Assembly: GCF_000764305.2 (NCBI RefSeq)
Contig: NW_025937374.1
Location: 1-64,000 of the forward strand
From: Hyalella azteca
Taxonomy: Eukaryota > Arthropoda > Malacostraca > Amphipoda > Hyalellidae
Direction of reading: 5' to 3'
DNA length: 64,000 nt
Shown here: positions 43,118 through 54,481 of the stretch, piece by piece
Layout: the number at the start of each line of letters is the position of its first letter
How positions within the stretch are numbered: the first letter of the stretch is position 1
Position numbers and translations under genes: made by a program
The notes under the pieces: generated by a model
The model's database searches: none
What the model was told of the DNA's origin: nothing
What the model saw: only the letters and a program-made list of their open reading frames with translations

Positions 43118-43493
43118 GGGGATCGACCTGGCTAAAATCGATCAATTTTGGCTTTTCCGGTTTTTCTACTCATCTTAAAGCTGGAATACTGCTCTTTCAA
43201 ATGGTACCCCTGCCATCTCTCTACGTGAATATTTACGTTCATGACGGCTCTTTAAACGGAGGCGGGTGGGAGAGTTCTTTAAGAAATTAGATACAAAGTA
43301 AATAAATGCTGAAATCTTTGAATATAGTTTCTACCTGAGTTGTGCTGCAGTTACTTGCTACGTTTTCTATCAATTTTTTCGAAAAATTCATAGGAGCAAA
43401 ATGTTTTTATTTTCACATTTTACGTATGTATGTGAAGTTTCATGACAATCGGATAATAACTGTAGAAGTTTTCAAAATGCCAGGTCGATCCCC
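43118..43493. mobile_element. 376-bp MITE with perfect 15-bp TIRs
   Basis: GGGGATCGACCTGGC (43118-43132) and GCCAGGTCGATCCCC (43479-43493). It splits the M9 phrase AATGAGAAGTAAAGTTCATT. Flanks are TTAA on the left and TGAA on the right, a possible imperfect TTAA-type target duplication. No transposase; superfamily undecided. Confidence 0.8.
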
Positions 43494-44290
43494 TGAAGTT
43501 CATTTCACCAATACAACTGCATGCAACAACACTCGCACAAGTCTTGCACACGTATTAAGAAGTTTGATGCTCCTCCCTACATGTTACACAGATTCTAGTA
43601 CGTTAACTGCAATGAATTATCCATTGCACGTACGTATCGTTTATGAACTCAAATGAATTATCCTTCTTCTAGAAATTAATTTAACCTTCCGGTGTTCAGC
43701 AATCGTCATTCAGGTAAGCGTCTATCCTAAAAATTATCTCCCAAACTAAATGACCGATCGTTCTGAAACTTCGTCCACTTACGTGAACCACCAGAAGAAA
43801 AAAATTACCAATGCAAATTTTTTGAATAAATGCAAATAAATAAATATAATAAATAAAACCATTTCCTACAATTTTCGTGCTACAACATCGAGAGACATAT
43901 CATTCGATTTTTAAAAAGAATACCTTTTGACTATACAGGAAGCTTTTTTCAATTTTGTATTTTACTTTTTTTGCATCTTCTTTTTTGACCACTTATTAAC
44001 CCTCTCCCCTAGTTTTTTTCAGTATATAATCCAACTCATGTACAAATCAGAAAAAACGGAGCTTATTATGTACGGGGGCAAGCAAATTATATGTCACTCA
44101 ATGCAAAAAAAGAAGACAACGCGCAAGAATCTAATTGATAATGCTGCCGCAGCTACAGTACCAATTGCCAATTATTCGTATTGAGCAAAATATTAGCATC
44201 ATATCACGCGTATTTAGATTTATTCATGTCCAGTTTAATACGAATAATAAGTTATAAATGGGAGTTTTCTAGTTTTTATTTATATAAATT
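43494..44290 (+). repeat. M9-M11 block
   Basis: M9 (CACACGTATTAAGAAGTTTG), M10, T-rich tract, then a shortened M11 with frame MQKKKTTRKNLI and NSY-type end VPIANYSY. This block is missing at the equivalent place in the duplicate near 3.32 kb. Confidence 0.65.
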
Positions 44291-45590
44291 GGTCGCTTTT
44301 GAAATATTCAAAACGACGTAATGTGAAAAGTGTTGCTTCACACCCTTTATATAAGTTTTATTGAACGCGTCTTGTTTGTAGCCCGATTGAAAAACTTATG
44401 CGAGAGTCTCGTATCGGAATCCTATTAAATATTTCCACACGAAAAATAACCTAGAAGTTAGAAACACAACAACAAGCAGTGAAGAATGCAACATTCTGAT
44501 AGTGAATTTATTGCAAGATGTAATCGCCTGAAATTATTATCGAAGCTGATTTTCTTATAGCTTAGCCTCAAAACCTGCAAACATAAAACGAGACAAGAAA
44601 ATCAAGATTGCAATGGAGACTATTTTATAATGAGGGCTACCCGAGTGGCTCAGTCAGGTCGCAGGAGGCTGTGGATGAGCCAATGCCCCCATTTGTAATT
44701 GTACAAAAGGCGCGACACTCAGGAAAATTCCTGCAAATGTCCACCAAAAAAGTTTCAGGCGCTCAAACATGTTTTACTTTTAATAACTGAATATACACAC
44801 CTACACACCTTTAACGTATATATTGAAAAGAAACCTAATTTCATTAATCAGGCTACATTTCCCGAAAATTCCGAATATTGAATCGGTTTTGGAACTCAGG
44901 AACGTTATTGGATCAATTGCTCAAAAAATGAGATCTTCATACTAGAACTCCCTTTAATTCTACTCAATCTGAATCGTGACACGGCAATTTCCTTACTTGT
45001 GATGGATCGAATGTAAAAAAAAATAAATAGTATGAGAACATTACCCTGAAATAACAGAAAGCTTGCCACGTGTTCCAAATGTTAATAACAAAGCTATCTT
45101 AATGAATTAAGGTTGGTGATATAGGTTCGCACTACATTAATAAATCCTAATTTTTTGTGTCATAAGGTCATTGCATTGAATCTTTATCAAAGTATCAGGA
45201 ATAGTTAAGTTAGTGCTAAATTCTGTCTAACCTATTGCATGTTCAGTAATATGTTATATATTGCATTTTCAACGTTCGTATATATTGGAAAATTATTTTT
45301 ATATAAAATGTGATTTTTGTGCCCCTGCGGGTTAAATGTTAAGCGAAGTCGGAAGTCTGTATTATATTGATGCTGGCTGGTCACTAGTTTGTGGGCAGTA
45401 TTACCTTATGATTATTGCAAAGCTATTGAAGAAAACAATCGTGAAAAATATTTCAGACTGAAAATGGATCTTAACCGTTATCAAAGACGCAACGAACGAT
45501 AAGGATCTATATCTCGAAAGTCTTAGCAGCATTACCCCAATAAAATGTTCAATTGAGCTGGAGATGCTCTGAGCTGGGCACTACTAGGTT
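44291..45590 (+). repeat. Array unit U17 (M11 end to M5)
   Basis: Duplicate of U2. M2 ORF pieces at 44608-44790 and 44699-44881 are short. A 5-base insertion (CATTG) precedes GAATCTTTATC compared with U2. Confidence 0.75.
45242..45335 (+). other. Hypervariable cassette C16
   Basis: TTCAG 45242-45246, GTTATATATTGC, core, then GTGCCCCTGCGGGTTAAATG. Pair of C2. Confidence 0.65.
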
Positions 45591-46010
45591 TACTACATGT
45601 AGTTTTTACTACAATGAATTATTCACTGCATGTACTGAATCGTTTATGAACCCATATGAATTATTCTACTTCTATATAATAATTCAAGCTTACCCTGTTT
45701 AGCTATCGTTATTCAGGGGAGCGTCTACTGTAAAAATTATCACCTAAAATAAAGGACCGATCGTCCCGTAACATCGTTAATTTTTCGAAAAAATTAAAAT
45801 AAAGCGTGAAATGCATAGAAAACGTCAAAAAATGAGTCTTTTGTTAATCTTTCTCTTCCTTCAATTATCGCGCTACATCCGGAAACTAGTCATTCCAGTT
45901 GTAAAGAGAGGATCTATTGAGTAATGAAACCTTTTTTATTTTTTTATATGAATTTTTTCATTTTCCCCGATTGTTCCTCCTTTCCCTTGTTTTTTTTTGT
46001 AAACTTCTTG
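45591..46010 (+). repeat. M9-M10 fragment
   Basis: Copy of 4540-4917 with the same abrupt start; where the mariner fragment sits in the other copy, this one passes through a T-run into M1 (GTAAACTTCTTGCAAAAAAG). Confidence 0.65.
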
Positions 46011-46236
46011 CAAAAAAGAAACCTATAGTATGAAAATATTGCAATAAGCTGTGAAGAATGTAGCACTCTGCAAGAGAATTTTTTGAAAGATGTAATAGCC
46101 TGAAAATTGTTTTCGGAACATATTTTCCTATAGCCTATCCTCGAAATCTGTCAACTTTAAAAATGGGAGAAGAAAATCTCGATTGCAAGGGAGACTACTT
46201 TCTTGTGAATGCTGCCCGCGTGGCTGTTGTGACTCA

Positions 46237-46382
46237 GGGGCCATACATTCAAAACTCGCTGAGTGAACGTAAGTACTTACGCACTATTTTCTTGTCTATG
46301 ATTGGTGGATTTTGCTTGAAAGGCCGTCAATGATTGGCTGATGAACTTACGATCTCTTAAATTTTTTTGAAAGTATGGCCCC
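46237..46382 (+). mobile_element. 146-bp TIR element
   Basis: Left GGGGCCATACATTCAAAA and right TTTTGAAAGTATGGCCCC: 17 of 18 terminal bases pair. Inserted in M2 after GTGACTCA. Relative at 36721-36932. No coding capacity: a MITE. Confidence 0.75.
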
Positions 46383-46841
46383 AGGACACCACTCAAAGTG
46401 GCACTCAGGAGGCTGTGGTTGAGCCAGTGCTTCCCATTTGTAATTGTAGAAATGGGCGAGACGCTCAGGAAAGTTTCTGTAAATGTCCACCAAAAAAAAC
46501 AGTTTCAGAAGCTCTTGCGTGTTTTACTTATAAAAACAGAATATCTTCAACTCATTTTTTGAAATAACTCATTTCATATAACAGGTTAAATTTTTCTATA
46601 ATTGCGACTATTTGTTCATTTTTGGAACTCTAGAACGTTATTGGATCAATTACTCGTAACATGCAATCTTCATACTTTAATTTCCTTTAATTTTATTTAA
46701 TCTGAATCGTGGCACGGCATTTTTCTTACATGTGCCGGATCGAATTTCAAAAAAAAATCTAGTAAGAAGAGATTAATTTAAAATTATCAGAAAGCTTGCT
46801 ACGTGTTCCAAATTGTTATAATAAAGCTATGATAATAAACT

Positions 46842-47090
46842 ATGGTTGGTGATGTAGGTTCGCGCTACATTCATACATCCAAATTTTTTTGCGTCATGAG
46901 GTCATTGGATCATTATCGGAGTATCAGGAATAATTTTGTTCGTGCTCAATTTTGTTTAACCTATTGCATGTTCAGTAATTTCTTATATATTGCAATATCA
47001 TCTCATAAGAGAATATATATTTTAAGTAAAATTTGTAATATCTTGTTATATATTGGGCCCTTGTTGGTTATAAGTCATCAAAGACGGTAG
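46842..47090 (+). CDS. M4 ORF, full N-terminus
   Basis: 82-aa frame MVGDVGSRYIHTSKFF, RNNFVRAQFCLTYCMFSN, then core-encoded ISSHKRIYILSKICN and a hairpin-encoded end. With 783-1001 it keeps the N-terminal and pre-core parts in one frame, which most units do not. Confidence 0.3.
   Translation: MVGDVGSRYIHTSKFFCVMRSLDHYRSIRNNFVRAQFCLTYCMFSNFLYIAISSHKRIYILSKICNILLYIGPLLVISHQRR
46971..47075 (+). other. Hypervariable cassette C17
   Basis: TTCAG 46971-46975, CTTATATATTGC, core with a second TTATATATT near its end, then GGGCCCTTGTTGGTTATAAG; stem weakened. Confidence 0.55.
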
Positions 47091-47270
47091 CTGGACGATA
47101 GAATGTGGACAGCATTACCTGATGACAATTTCAACGCTATGTAGAAAATAAAAATGAAAAATTTCACAGACTCTGAAAATGTATTTTGGCCGTTATCAAA
47201 AATGCAACGCACGAGATTAGTCTCTATCTCAAAGGTCATAGCCGTATTTACCCAATAAAATGTTAAATAA

Positions 47271-48100
47271 ATGTAAACGTACGTAAATCATAAAAAAAGC
47301 AATTTGCTTCAGCGATTTTCTCGTAAAAATTAAAATAAAACGTGAAATGTAAAGAAAATGACAAAGAAAGAGGGTCTACTATATATCTATCTCCTCCTTC
47401 AATTTTTGTGCTACGACATCGATAGACATATTTGTAAAGAGAATATCTATTGACTCCTGAAGCCTTTTTCGATTTTTCTATTTAACGTTTTTTCCATTTC
47501 CCCCAATTGTTCTTCCTCTCCCCTAGCTTTTTTTTTCAATATGTGATCAAAGTCATGTACAAAGTAAAAAACGGGGCTTCAAGAGTCGCTAGATCTTGTC
47601 TTTACGAATCAAATAATATGTCACTCAATGCTGTGGCTTGAAAATAATTGGAGGAGATAGATTTTTATTATGGCGTATTGTGGAAATTTTAATTATTCAG
47701 TGGAGCCAAATAATAAAAGTGATCAAAAAAATGCTAAAAAATGTCTTGATACTGTATCCCAAGCTTGTCAGTTGCCAATTACTCATATCGAGTACACCAT
47801 TAAGCGTCTTTATATAGACTTATTTTTGTTCAGTATGACGCGAATAACAAGCTATAGATGTGATTTTTATGATATTTATACTCATACAAAAATGGTCGTT
47901 TCATAAAAATTCAAACGGCCTAACGCAAAAAAAATTGCATATACATCCATGGTATTATCGTTGTTGACCGCGTCTTGTTTGTAGCTTTCGAACGAGTGCA
48001 AACAATTTGCAATTAACGCTAAAAATGATCAATCAATGCCGTGTTTTATACAAAAACTTGTATATCTCATCGTGATTTTGTTAATTTATAAAAGTTTTGA
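47271..48100 (+). repeat. M10-M11 block
   Basis: M10 remnant, CCTCTCCCCTAGC tract, AACGGGGCTTC, MAYCGNF ORF and M11 tail (ATACATCCATGG, CTTTCGAACGAGTGC). Joins H4 at CCTTTCGATATTTATAGCCC. Confidence 0.65.
47670..47906 (+). CDS. M11 ORF MAYCGNFNYSVEP, best copy
   Basis: 78-aa frame MAYCGNFNYSVEPNNKSD, CLDTVSQACQLPITHIEY, TIKRLYIDLFLF. Other units have TAA or a GTAAAAT donor-like site right after MAYCGNFxxxEEPNK, so in those this could be a first exon. Unknown function. Confidence 0.3.
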   Translation: MAYCGNFNYSVEPNNKSDQKNAKKCLDTVSQACQLPITHIEYTIKRLYIDLFLFSMTRITSYRCDFYDIYTHTKMVVS

Positions 48101-48109
48101 ACGGCCTTT

Positions 48110-48460
48110 CGATATTTATAGCCCTTATTCGTGAATATTCAGCACGACTGCATGAGTATCGGTAACTGGTTGCGTCATTTTCGTCCAAAAATTAAACAAG
48201 GAGAAGTTTCTCAAAATTTTTTGATCGATGTCCTTGCGAATCATTTGGGTGGCTTGTCAAGTTTTAACCTTGGAAGTGGACTTCAACTTGGAAATTGCAA
48301 CGATACACCTCCGACTAATTATTTGTCAATTTACAAGTCGGTATAATTAATCATTTATCTACTCAGAGAGAAAAACACGGCACCTGCATCAACTCCATAA
48401 ATTTGAATGATAGTATGTCTGTTACCTCACATTCAACGCCGTCAAAAATTGCATTATTTA
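48110..48460 (+). pseudogene. H4: HSF-like relic, second half
   Basis: Open frame 48131-48346 (71 aa): NIQHDCMSIGNWLRHFRPK, QNFLIDVLANHLGG, FNLGSGLQLGNCNDT, NYLSIYKSV. The first half (LIEKN, LLPNY) is missing, cut off by the M11 joint. Best copy of the C-terminal part; frame breaks before the HGTCIN piece. Confidence 0.4.
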
Positions 48461-49214
48461 TTTGATTGGGTCCTGTGAATGTGTGTAATGCTAAAGGCAA
48501 TTTTAAATATCGTCGATAGAAAAGGTTCTTATGAGAGATATTGTATAATTTGAGCGCGATGGATCAAAATGGAATTTTATACAAACAACCTAACTATAGA
48601 TATGTATTATTAAAATTTAACTTGACTGCTAACGGTGCTTATATACTCGTCAATTTTTTCAGGTGGGTGACCCAGCATCCTGTAAGAATTTCAGGTAATG
48701 GTGAGTAACAGCTACTTTTAATATATACGGCAATGCGGGGAGCTTGATTAATGTATATCATATATATGCATATAGTACAAAATTTTATTAATGCACAAGG
48801 ACTACCGGCTACCGTCAAGGAGCCAACTGCGTCGAACGTTGATGACACTGAATTCGCCACTTCTTTAAGGAAATATTTTTTATTCAGTTCATAGCTATTA
48901 AAATTCCGGTACATTTCTGTCTTACTGAAACACATCAAAGACCGTTTATGACAGTAGATGGCTCGCCATTTATAATAGACAGCGCATTAAATGCAGACTT
49001 TGCTGCTGTGCTAGGAGGTGAGTTACAAATTTTTTATTTAATACAAGAAAATATCAATAATACAGTTTCCTGTGTGAGTAGTACTATTTGACTGATGAGT
49101 AACAGTATAGTGTGCTGGCCGTACTATTGAAGTGAGAGACATGAACGAGGCTAAAAAAGGCACTCATCACAATTGCGAACAGGCCACTAACGTTAATATC
49201 ATCCAATGAGGTGA
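48461..49214 (+). repeat. H4 middle part
   Basis: Minus-strand frame 48639-48938 and, on +, the exon-like segment at 48948 and a changed MNEAKKGTHHNCEQ ORF start near 49141. Confidence 0.4.
48948..49017 (+). other. Exon-like segment with GTGAGT donor
   Basis: Reads MTVDGSPFIIDSALNADFAA then VLGG, followed exactly by GTGAGT (49018-49023). H1 keeps GTGAGT but has a 3-base change upstream; H2 and H3 have GGGGAA. A possible real coding exon of the H gene. Confidence 0.4.
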
Positions 49215-49409
49215 ATGGCTGACACGCCACTCATTTCAGCAATCGTTCATGTACGTGGATTAGAAAAACTGGATGAAATACAATTGCATGGATACAACTT
49301 CTACAATTTCATCCTCCCAAAAATGGAGGATGAAGTGGAAGTTTTTGAAAATAGAGACGAGTTTTTGAAAATAGAGACGAGAATGGTCTCGTTTCGCAAC
49401 CCTATCTAA
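49215..49409 (+). CDS. MADTPLIS ORF, altered end
   Basis: 64-aa frame MADTPLISAIVHVRGLEKL, FYNFILPKMEDEVEV. A 20-bp exact tandem duplication (49341-49360, 49361-49380) shifts the frame so the LLNVFHKKET end is lost. Confidence 0.35.
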   Translation: MADTPLISAIVHVRGLEKLDEIQLHGYNFYNFILPKMEDEVEVFENRDEFLKIETRMVSFRNPI

Positions 49410-51450
49410 TGTTTTTCACAAGAAAGAAACCTAGAAGTTGAAAGCAAACAATAAACTGTAAAGAATGCAGCATTCTGCAAATGAATTCATGGAAGATGTA
49501 ATTGCCTGAAAATTGCAATCGGAACAGATTTTCCTATAGCCTATCCTCTAAATCTTCTCACATAAAAAACGAGACAAGAAAATCTCGATTGCAAGGGAGA
49601 CTACTTTCTTGTGAGGGCTGCATGCGTGGCTCAGTCATGACTCAGGAGGCTGTGGCTGAGCCAGTGTAATCGTACAAATAGGCGAGACACTCTGGAAAGT
49701 TCCTATAAAAAAAAGTATCAGACGCTCGAGCGTGTTCTACTTATAATAACTGAATTTACACACCAACAAACCTTTAACGTATTTTTAGAAAAAAACTCAT
49801 TTCATTGGACTTGCCAAAATTTTCGATAATTGCGACTATTGGATCGTTTTTTGAATTCAGAAAAGTTATTGGATCATTTGCTCATAACATGCGATCTTCG
49901 TACTTTAACTCCCTTTAATATTATTTAATCTGATGGTGGCGCGGCAATTTCCTTACTTGTGAAGTTGTGTTGGATCGAATTCTGAGTGAAATCTAGTATG
50001 AAGAAATTGCTCAAAAATAAACAGAGTTTGCTACATGTTCCAAATTTTGATAAAAAAACTATGTCAATAAACTATGGTTGGTGATGTAGATTGCAGTTCA
50101 TTCATATATCCGAATTCTTTTTTAGAAAAGACTCATTTCATATAACAGGTTGAATTTTTCTATAATTGCGACTATTGGATCATTTATGGAACTCTGGAAC
50201 GTTATTGGATCAATTACATGTGATCTTCATACTATACATGCGATCTTCATACTATAATTTTCTTTAATTTTATTTATTCTGAATCGTGTCACGGCATTTT
50301 CCTTACATGTATCGGATCGAATTTTGAAAAAAAATCTAGTACGAGGAAATTAATTTAAAATTAACAGAAAGCTTGCTACGTGTTCCAAATGGTATTAATA
50401 AAGCCATGTTAATAAATTATGGTTGGTGATGTAGGTTTGCATTACATTCATAAATCCCTATCTTTTGCGGCATTAGGTCTTTGGATCTTGGACTAAGTAT
50501 TTGGAATAATTCAGTTTGTGCTCGATTTTGTCTTATATTGGCATGTTCAGTAATTTTTTATATATAGAAATTTTATCAAATTTGATTATATTCAGGAGAA
50601 TTTCAAGCGTTATTGACTTGATATTGGGCCCATACGGGTTAAGAAATATTGAAGGTGGTAGCTTATAGTAATTTGACGGTGGCTGGGCTCTAGTATGTGG
50701 ACAGCATTGCCTGATAGTTATTTCAACTCTTTTGTAGAAAATGATAGCGAAAAATACTTCACAGGCTCTGAAAATGGATCTTAGCCAATATCGAAAATGC
50801 AACGCACGATAAGAGTCTACATCCCAAAAGTCTTGGCCGTATTTACCAAATAAAATGTTCAATTAAGCTGAAGTTGCTCTTAGCTGGGCACTACGAGGTT
50901 CGAGGTGAATGCATGTCCTTGCTGTAGTGCGGTGATCATCTTCGGCTGATCAGGCGCGTTTCATGCGGATGCCTTCCTCGAATTGGACGTTGATTGTCTG
51001 TCTAGTACTAATTTCCATCCAGATGGTCACCTTAAACCTTAGTGATGCCAAACTTCAGTTAGCTTGGATAAGAATTGATAAAATTTCGCATGCTCCCAAA
51101 GAGTGAATCAGCGCACCACAGCGCAGGTAGTAGAGCCCTGCTCTGCTATTCTGTGCAGCCCTGCGCCGAGCCCCAAACTCCCGCCTGGCGATAAACTCGA
51201 AGGCGACGATGAAACCGTTCAATCGATTGAACTATTCCAACAGCAAATCTACGTGATTCTCAGGATACTAACGCATTCAGGGAGATGAATACTACTAATT
51301 GATAAACATTAACGGTTAAATGAAGATGGTTCGCGTTGCTAACTGGCGAAACGCGGCGCCTGTCCGACCTCCAAGTTGTACTCGATCACAGCAAGTTTTG
51401 GAGCCATCGGCCCACTGCGGTGAGGCAACTGCAGAGAAAAAGAGAAAAAA
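49410..51450 (+). repeat. Array unit U19 (M1 to M8)
   Basis: Duplicate of U10, sharing its truncated M4 and second M3 restart. Cassette C18, M5 (minus frame 50533-50862 is antisense), M6 nested repeat at about 50910-50970, M7, M8. Confidence 0.75.
50546..50645 (+). other. Hypervariable cassette C18
   Basis: TTCAG 50546-50550, TTATATATAG, core, then GGGCCCATACGGGTTAAG, stem CCC/GGG. Pair of C9. Confidence 0.6.
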
Positions 51451-53060
51451 GACCGTTCTTAACACTTGACACGAAAAAATAAAATGGATAAATATACGTG
51501 ATCCAAATAAATTTCGTAAGACTTTTGAAAAATTAGTTCGGCTTATACTAGTTGAACAATTTTGAATGAAGAATAAAGTTCATTACGCAAGTTCAACTGC
51601 ATGTAACAACACTGGCGAAAGTCTTGCACACGCATTAAGAAGTTTGAAGCACCTCTCTGCATTCGATACAGAATCTAGTACGTAAACTGCATTGAATTAT
51701 TCGCTGCATGTATTGTATCGTTTACGAACTCAAATGAATTATCCTACTTTTATATAATAATACAACCTTACCCGTTTAAACTATCGTCATTCAGGGGAGC
51801 GTCTACCGTAAAAAATATCTCCTAAACTAAATGACCTATCGTCCTGAAAGATCGTTAATTTAAAGAAAAAATAATAAAATAAATCGTGAAATGCATAGGA
51901 AACGACCAAAAAGGGGTAGTTAGTGAATCTATCTCTTCCATCAATTTTTGTGCTACGTACAGTATCGGACAACATAACATTCGATTTGTAAAGAGAATAT
52001 TAATTGACTTCAGTAGCCTTCAAATCGATTTTTTAAATTATTTGTACGACTTTTTCCATTTTCCCATTTGTTCCCCCTCTCCCCTAGTTTTTTTCAATAT
52101 ATAATCAAAATCAAGAACAAATCAGAAAAACGGGGCTCTCAGTTTCGCTAGATCTTGTCTTCACGAATCAAATGATATGTCACTCAATGCTGAAGCTTGA
52201 AAATCACACGAGATAGATTTTTAAAATGGCGTATTGTGGAAATTTCCATTGTCCAGAGGAGCCAAATAAGTAAAATTTATTGAAAAAAGAAAAAAATGAC
52301 TATACCAAGAAAACAGTACCAAGAAAAAATGTCTTGGTACTGTTGTCCAAGCTTTTCCATTGCCAATTACTCGCATATTGAGCATGCCACTGCACGTCTT
52401 TAGACTTATTCATGTTCAGTTTGACGCGAATAATAAGCTATGAATGTCATTTTTCTAATATATATCTCGATAATATGATCATTTTATAAAAGTTAAAAAG
52501 TTAAAACGGTCCAACGTAAAAAAAGTATTGCATGTACATTATTGGTATAAGCTTTGTTGAACGCGCGTTGTTTGTATAGCTTTCGAACGAGTGCAAACGA
52601 TTTGCAATTAACGCAAATAATTATCTATCAATTATGTTTTTACACAAAAACTTGTATGTATTAATACAGAGAGATCATTTTATAGAAGCTAAAAACGGCC
52701 TTACGCAATAAGTATTGCATGTACATACATGGCTGTTGCTTTATAGAACGCGGCTTGTATGCAGTTTTCAAAAGATTGCTAACACTTTGCAATTAACGAT
52801 AATTATGAGCTATAATTGCAGATTTAATTTAAGATATCCTTTAAACGAATAATTTTTAAATATTTATTTTCAACGTATTCAAAACCGCATCACGAAAGAT
52901 CCATGACGGCTACCTGCACGCGGTTACTTGCAAAATTGCAGTCGCTTCTATATAATCCTTCCCGCAATATTTTATAATATAATTTTAGACTTTTATTTTC
53001 TCATTATCATTAGGGATCACTTTTTAATAAATAAATTTCTAATGAACAATACAGAAATTA
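51451..53060 (+). repeat. M9-M11 block with doubled M11
   Basis: M9, M10, T-rich tract, MAYCGNFHCPEEPNK start near 52226, then two successive copies of the M11 tail (about 52500-52640 and 52690-52830, each with GTATTGCATGTACAT). Confidence 0.7.
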
Positions 53061-53310
53061 GAATATTTTCTTGACATACTCAATTATCCCGAGCTTGCCG
53101 TGCATGTCATCAACTCAAACGATTTTAACCTGCAATAAATTATTATATCAATCGAATTCTCTCTCACACATCGATTTGGAATTTCAAAATGAGAGTAACA
53201 TAATAGGTTTCAAGTTCAGATGCTGTATTTTTCATTTTTTTCTTGTAATTTTCCGACGTTTTTTAGATTTTTTATTTTTATTTTTCATTTACCTTTCCAT
53301 TTTCCATTGT
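53061..53310 (+). repeat. M11-M1 border stretch
   Basis: Matches 59740-59960 (CAGCAATAAATTATTAT-type phrase, AAAATGAGAG). Ends in T-rich sequence before the minisatellite; the expected M1 start is missing across the adapter. Confidence 0.6.
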
Positions 53311-53516
53311 TGACACTCGTAAACACCTGTAAACACTTGTACACTTGTAAACACATGTAAACACATGTAAACACTTGTAAGCACTTGTAAACACTTTTAA
53401 ACACTTGTAATCACTTGTGGACACTTGCATGTAAACTCTTGTAAAAACTTGTAAACACTTGTAAGCACTTGTAAACACTTGTAAACACTTGAGAACACAT
53501 GTAAACCCTTGTAAAC
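53311..53516. repeat. 10-bp minisatellite TGTAAACACT
   Basis: About twenty imperfect copies of TGTAAACACT/TGTAAACACA. Open minus frames here (VYKCLQVFT-type) are only translated repeat. Directly abuts the adapter, so its true length and right neighbour are unknown. Confidence 0.85.
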
Positions 53517-53555
53517 CTGTCTCTTATACACATCTAGATGTGTATAAGAGACAGN
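53517..53555. other. Nextera mate-pair junction adapter and N
   Basis: CTGTCTCTTATACACATCT (53517-53535) followed by its reverse complement AGATGTGTATAAGAGACAG (53536-53554) and an N at 53555. These are Tn5 mosaic ends joined as in mate-pair circularisation adapters: a library artefact, not genomic. Confidence 0.97.
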
Positions 53556-53609
53556 TTTTTCGCAAGAAAGAAACATAGAGTTTAAAAACATAGCAATAAG
53601 CAGTGATGA

Positions 53610-53924
53610 ATGAAGCATACTGCAAGAGAATTTATTGAAAGATGTAATAGCCTGATAATTGTTATCGGAACATATTTTCCTATAGCCTATCCTCGAAATC
53701 TGTCAACATTAAAAATGCGAGAAGAAAATCTCGATTGCAAGGGAGACTACTTTCTTGTGAATACTGCCCGCGTGACTGTCATGACTCAGGAGGTTGTGGC
53801 TGAGCCAGTGCTTCCCATTTGTAATTGTACAAATAGGCGAGACGCTCAGGAACGTTCCTGTAAATGTCCACCAAAAAAACAGTTTCAGACGCTCAAGCGT
53901 GTTTTACTTGTAATAACGGAATAA
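53610..53924 (+). CDS. Longest M2 ORF, 104 aa
   Basis: MKHTAREFIERCNSL, GTYFPIAYPRNLSTL, NLDCKGDYFLVNTARV, PVLPICNCTNRRDAQ, CKCPPKKQFQTLKRV, ITE. All M2 conserved phrases lie in one frame here; in other units they fall in two. Six cysteines; no signal peptide; no family recognised. The start lies 55 bp from the assembly join. Confidence 0.35.
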   Translation: MKHTAREFIERCNSLIIVIGTYFPIAYPRNLSTLKMREENLDCKGDYFLVNTARVTVMTQEVVAEPVLPICNCTNRRDAQERSCKCPPKKQFQTLKRVLLVITE

Positions 53925-54382
53925 CTGTAAGAAGCAACTCATTTTTAATCTCATTTCATTTAACTCATTGTCATTTTTAGAAGCAACTCATTTCATAAAA
54001 CAGGTTAAATTTTTCTTCAATAATTGCGACTATTGGACCATTTTTGGAACTCTGGAACGTTATTGGACCAATTACTCGAAACAAGCGATCTTCATACTGT
54101 AATTTCCTTTAATTTTATTTAATCTGAATCCTGGCACGGCATTTTCGGACAGGAGATGTGTTAAAAAAAATCTAGTATAAGGAAATTAGACTAAAAGTAT
54201 CAGAAAGCTTGCTACGTGTTTCAAAAGGTAATAATAAAGCTATGTCAATAAACTATGCTTGGTGATGTAGGTTCGCAGTACATTCTTAAATCCCAATTTT
54301 TTTCTGTCAAGAGGTCATTGAAGCTTCATCGGAGGATCAGGAATAATTCAGTTTGTGCTCAATTGTGTTGAACTATTGCATT

Positions 54383-54481
54383 TTCAGTACATCGTTATAT
54401 GTAGCAATTCCAATTTAATAATTTAATAAGCAAAAACTATGAGAACTTCTGTTATATTTTGTGCCCTTGCGGGGTAATAAG
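54383..54481 (+). other. Hypervariable cassette C19
   Basis: TTCAG 54383-54387, GTTATATGTAGC, core, then GTGCCCTTGCGGGGTAATAAG. Pair of C15. Confidence 0.65.

Larger units (their letters stand above)
46011..47270 (+). repeat. Array unit U18 (M1 to M6 start)
   Basis: M1 remnant, M2 split by a small element, M3, M4 ORF and cassette C17, M5; stops at AATAAAATGTTAAATAAATG where M10 starts, so M6-M9 are missing. Confidence 0.7.

Noticed and set aside
43102..43290. 62-aa ORF at the left end of the 376-bp MITE
   Set aside because: It covers the TIR and has no counterpart in other copies; likely chance.
50533..50862. 109-aa minus-strand ORF
   Set aside because: It is antisense to M4 core, M5 and M6, and not open in other copies; treated as a shadow.
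53278..53618. Open minus-strand frames with repeated VYKCLQVFT-type words
   Set aside because: They translate the 10-bp minisatellite and the adapter, so they are not genes.
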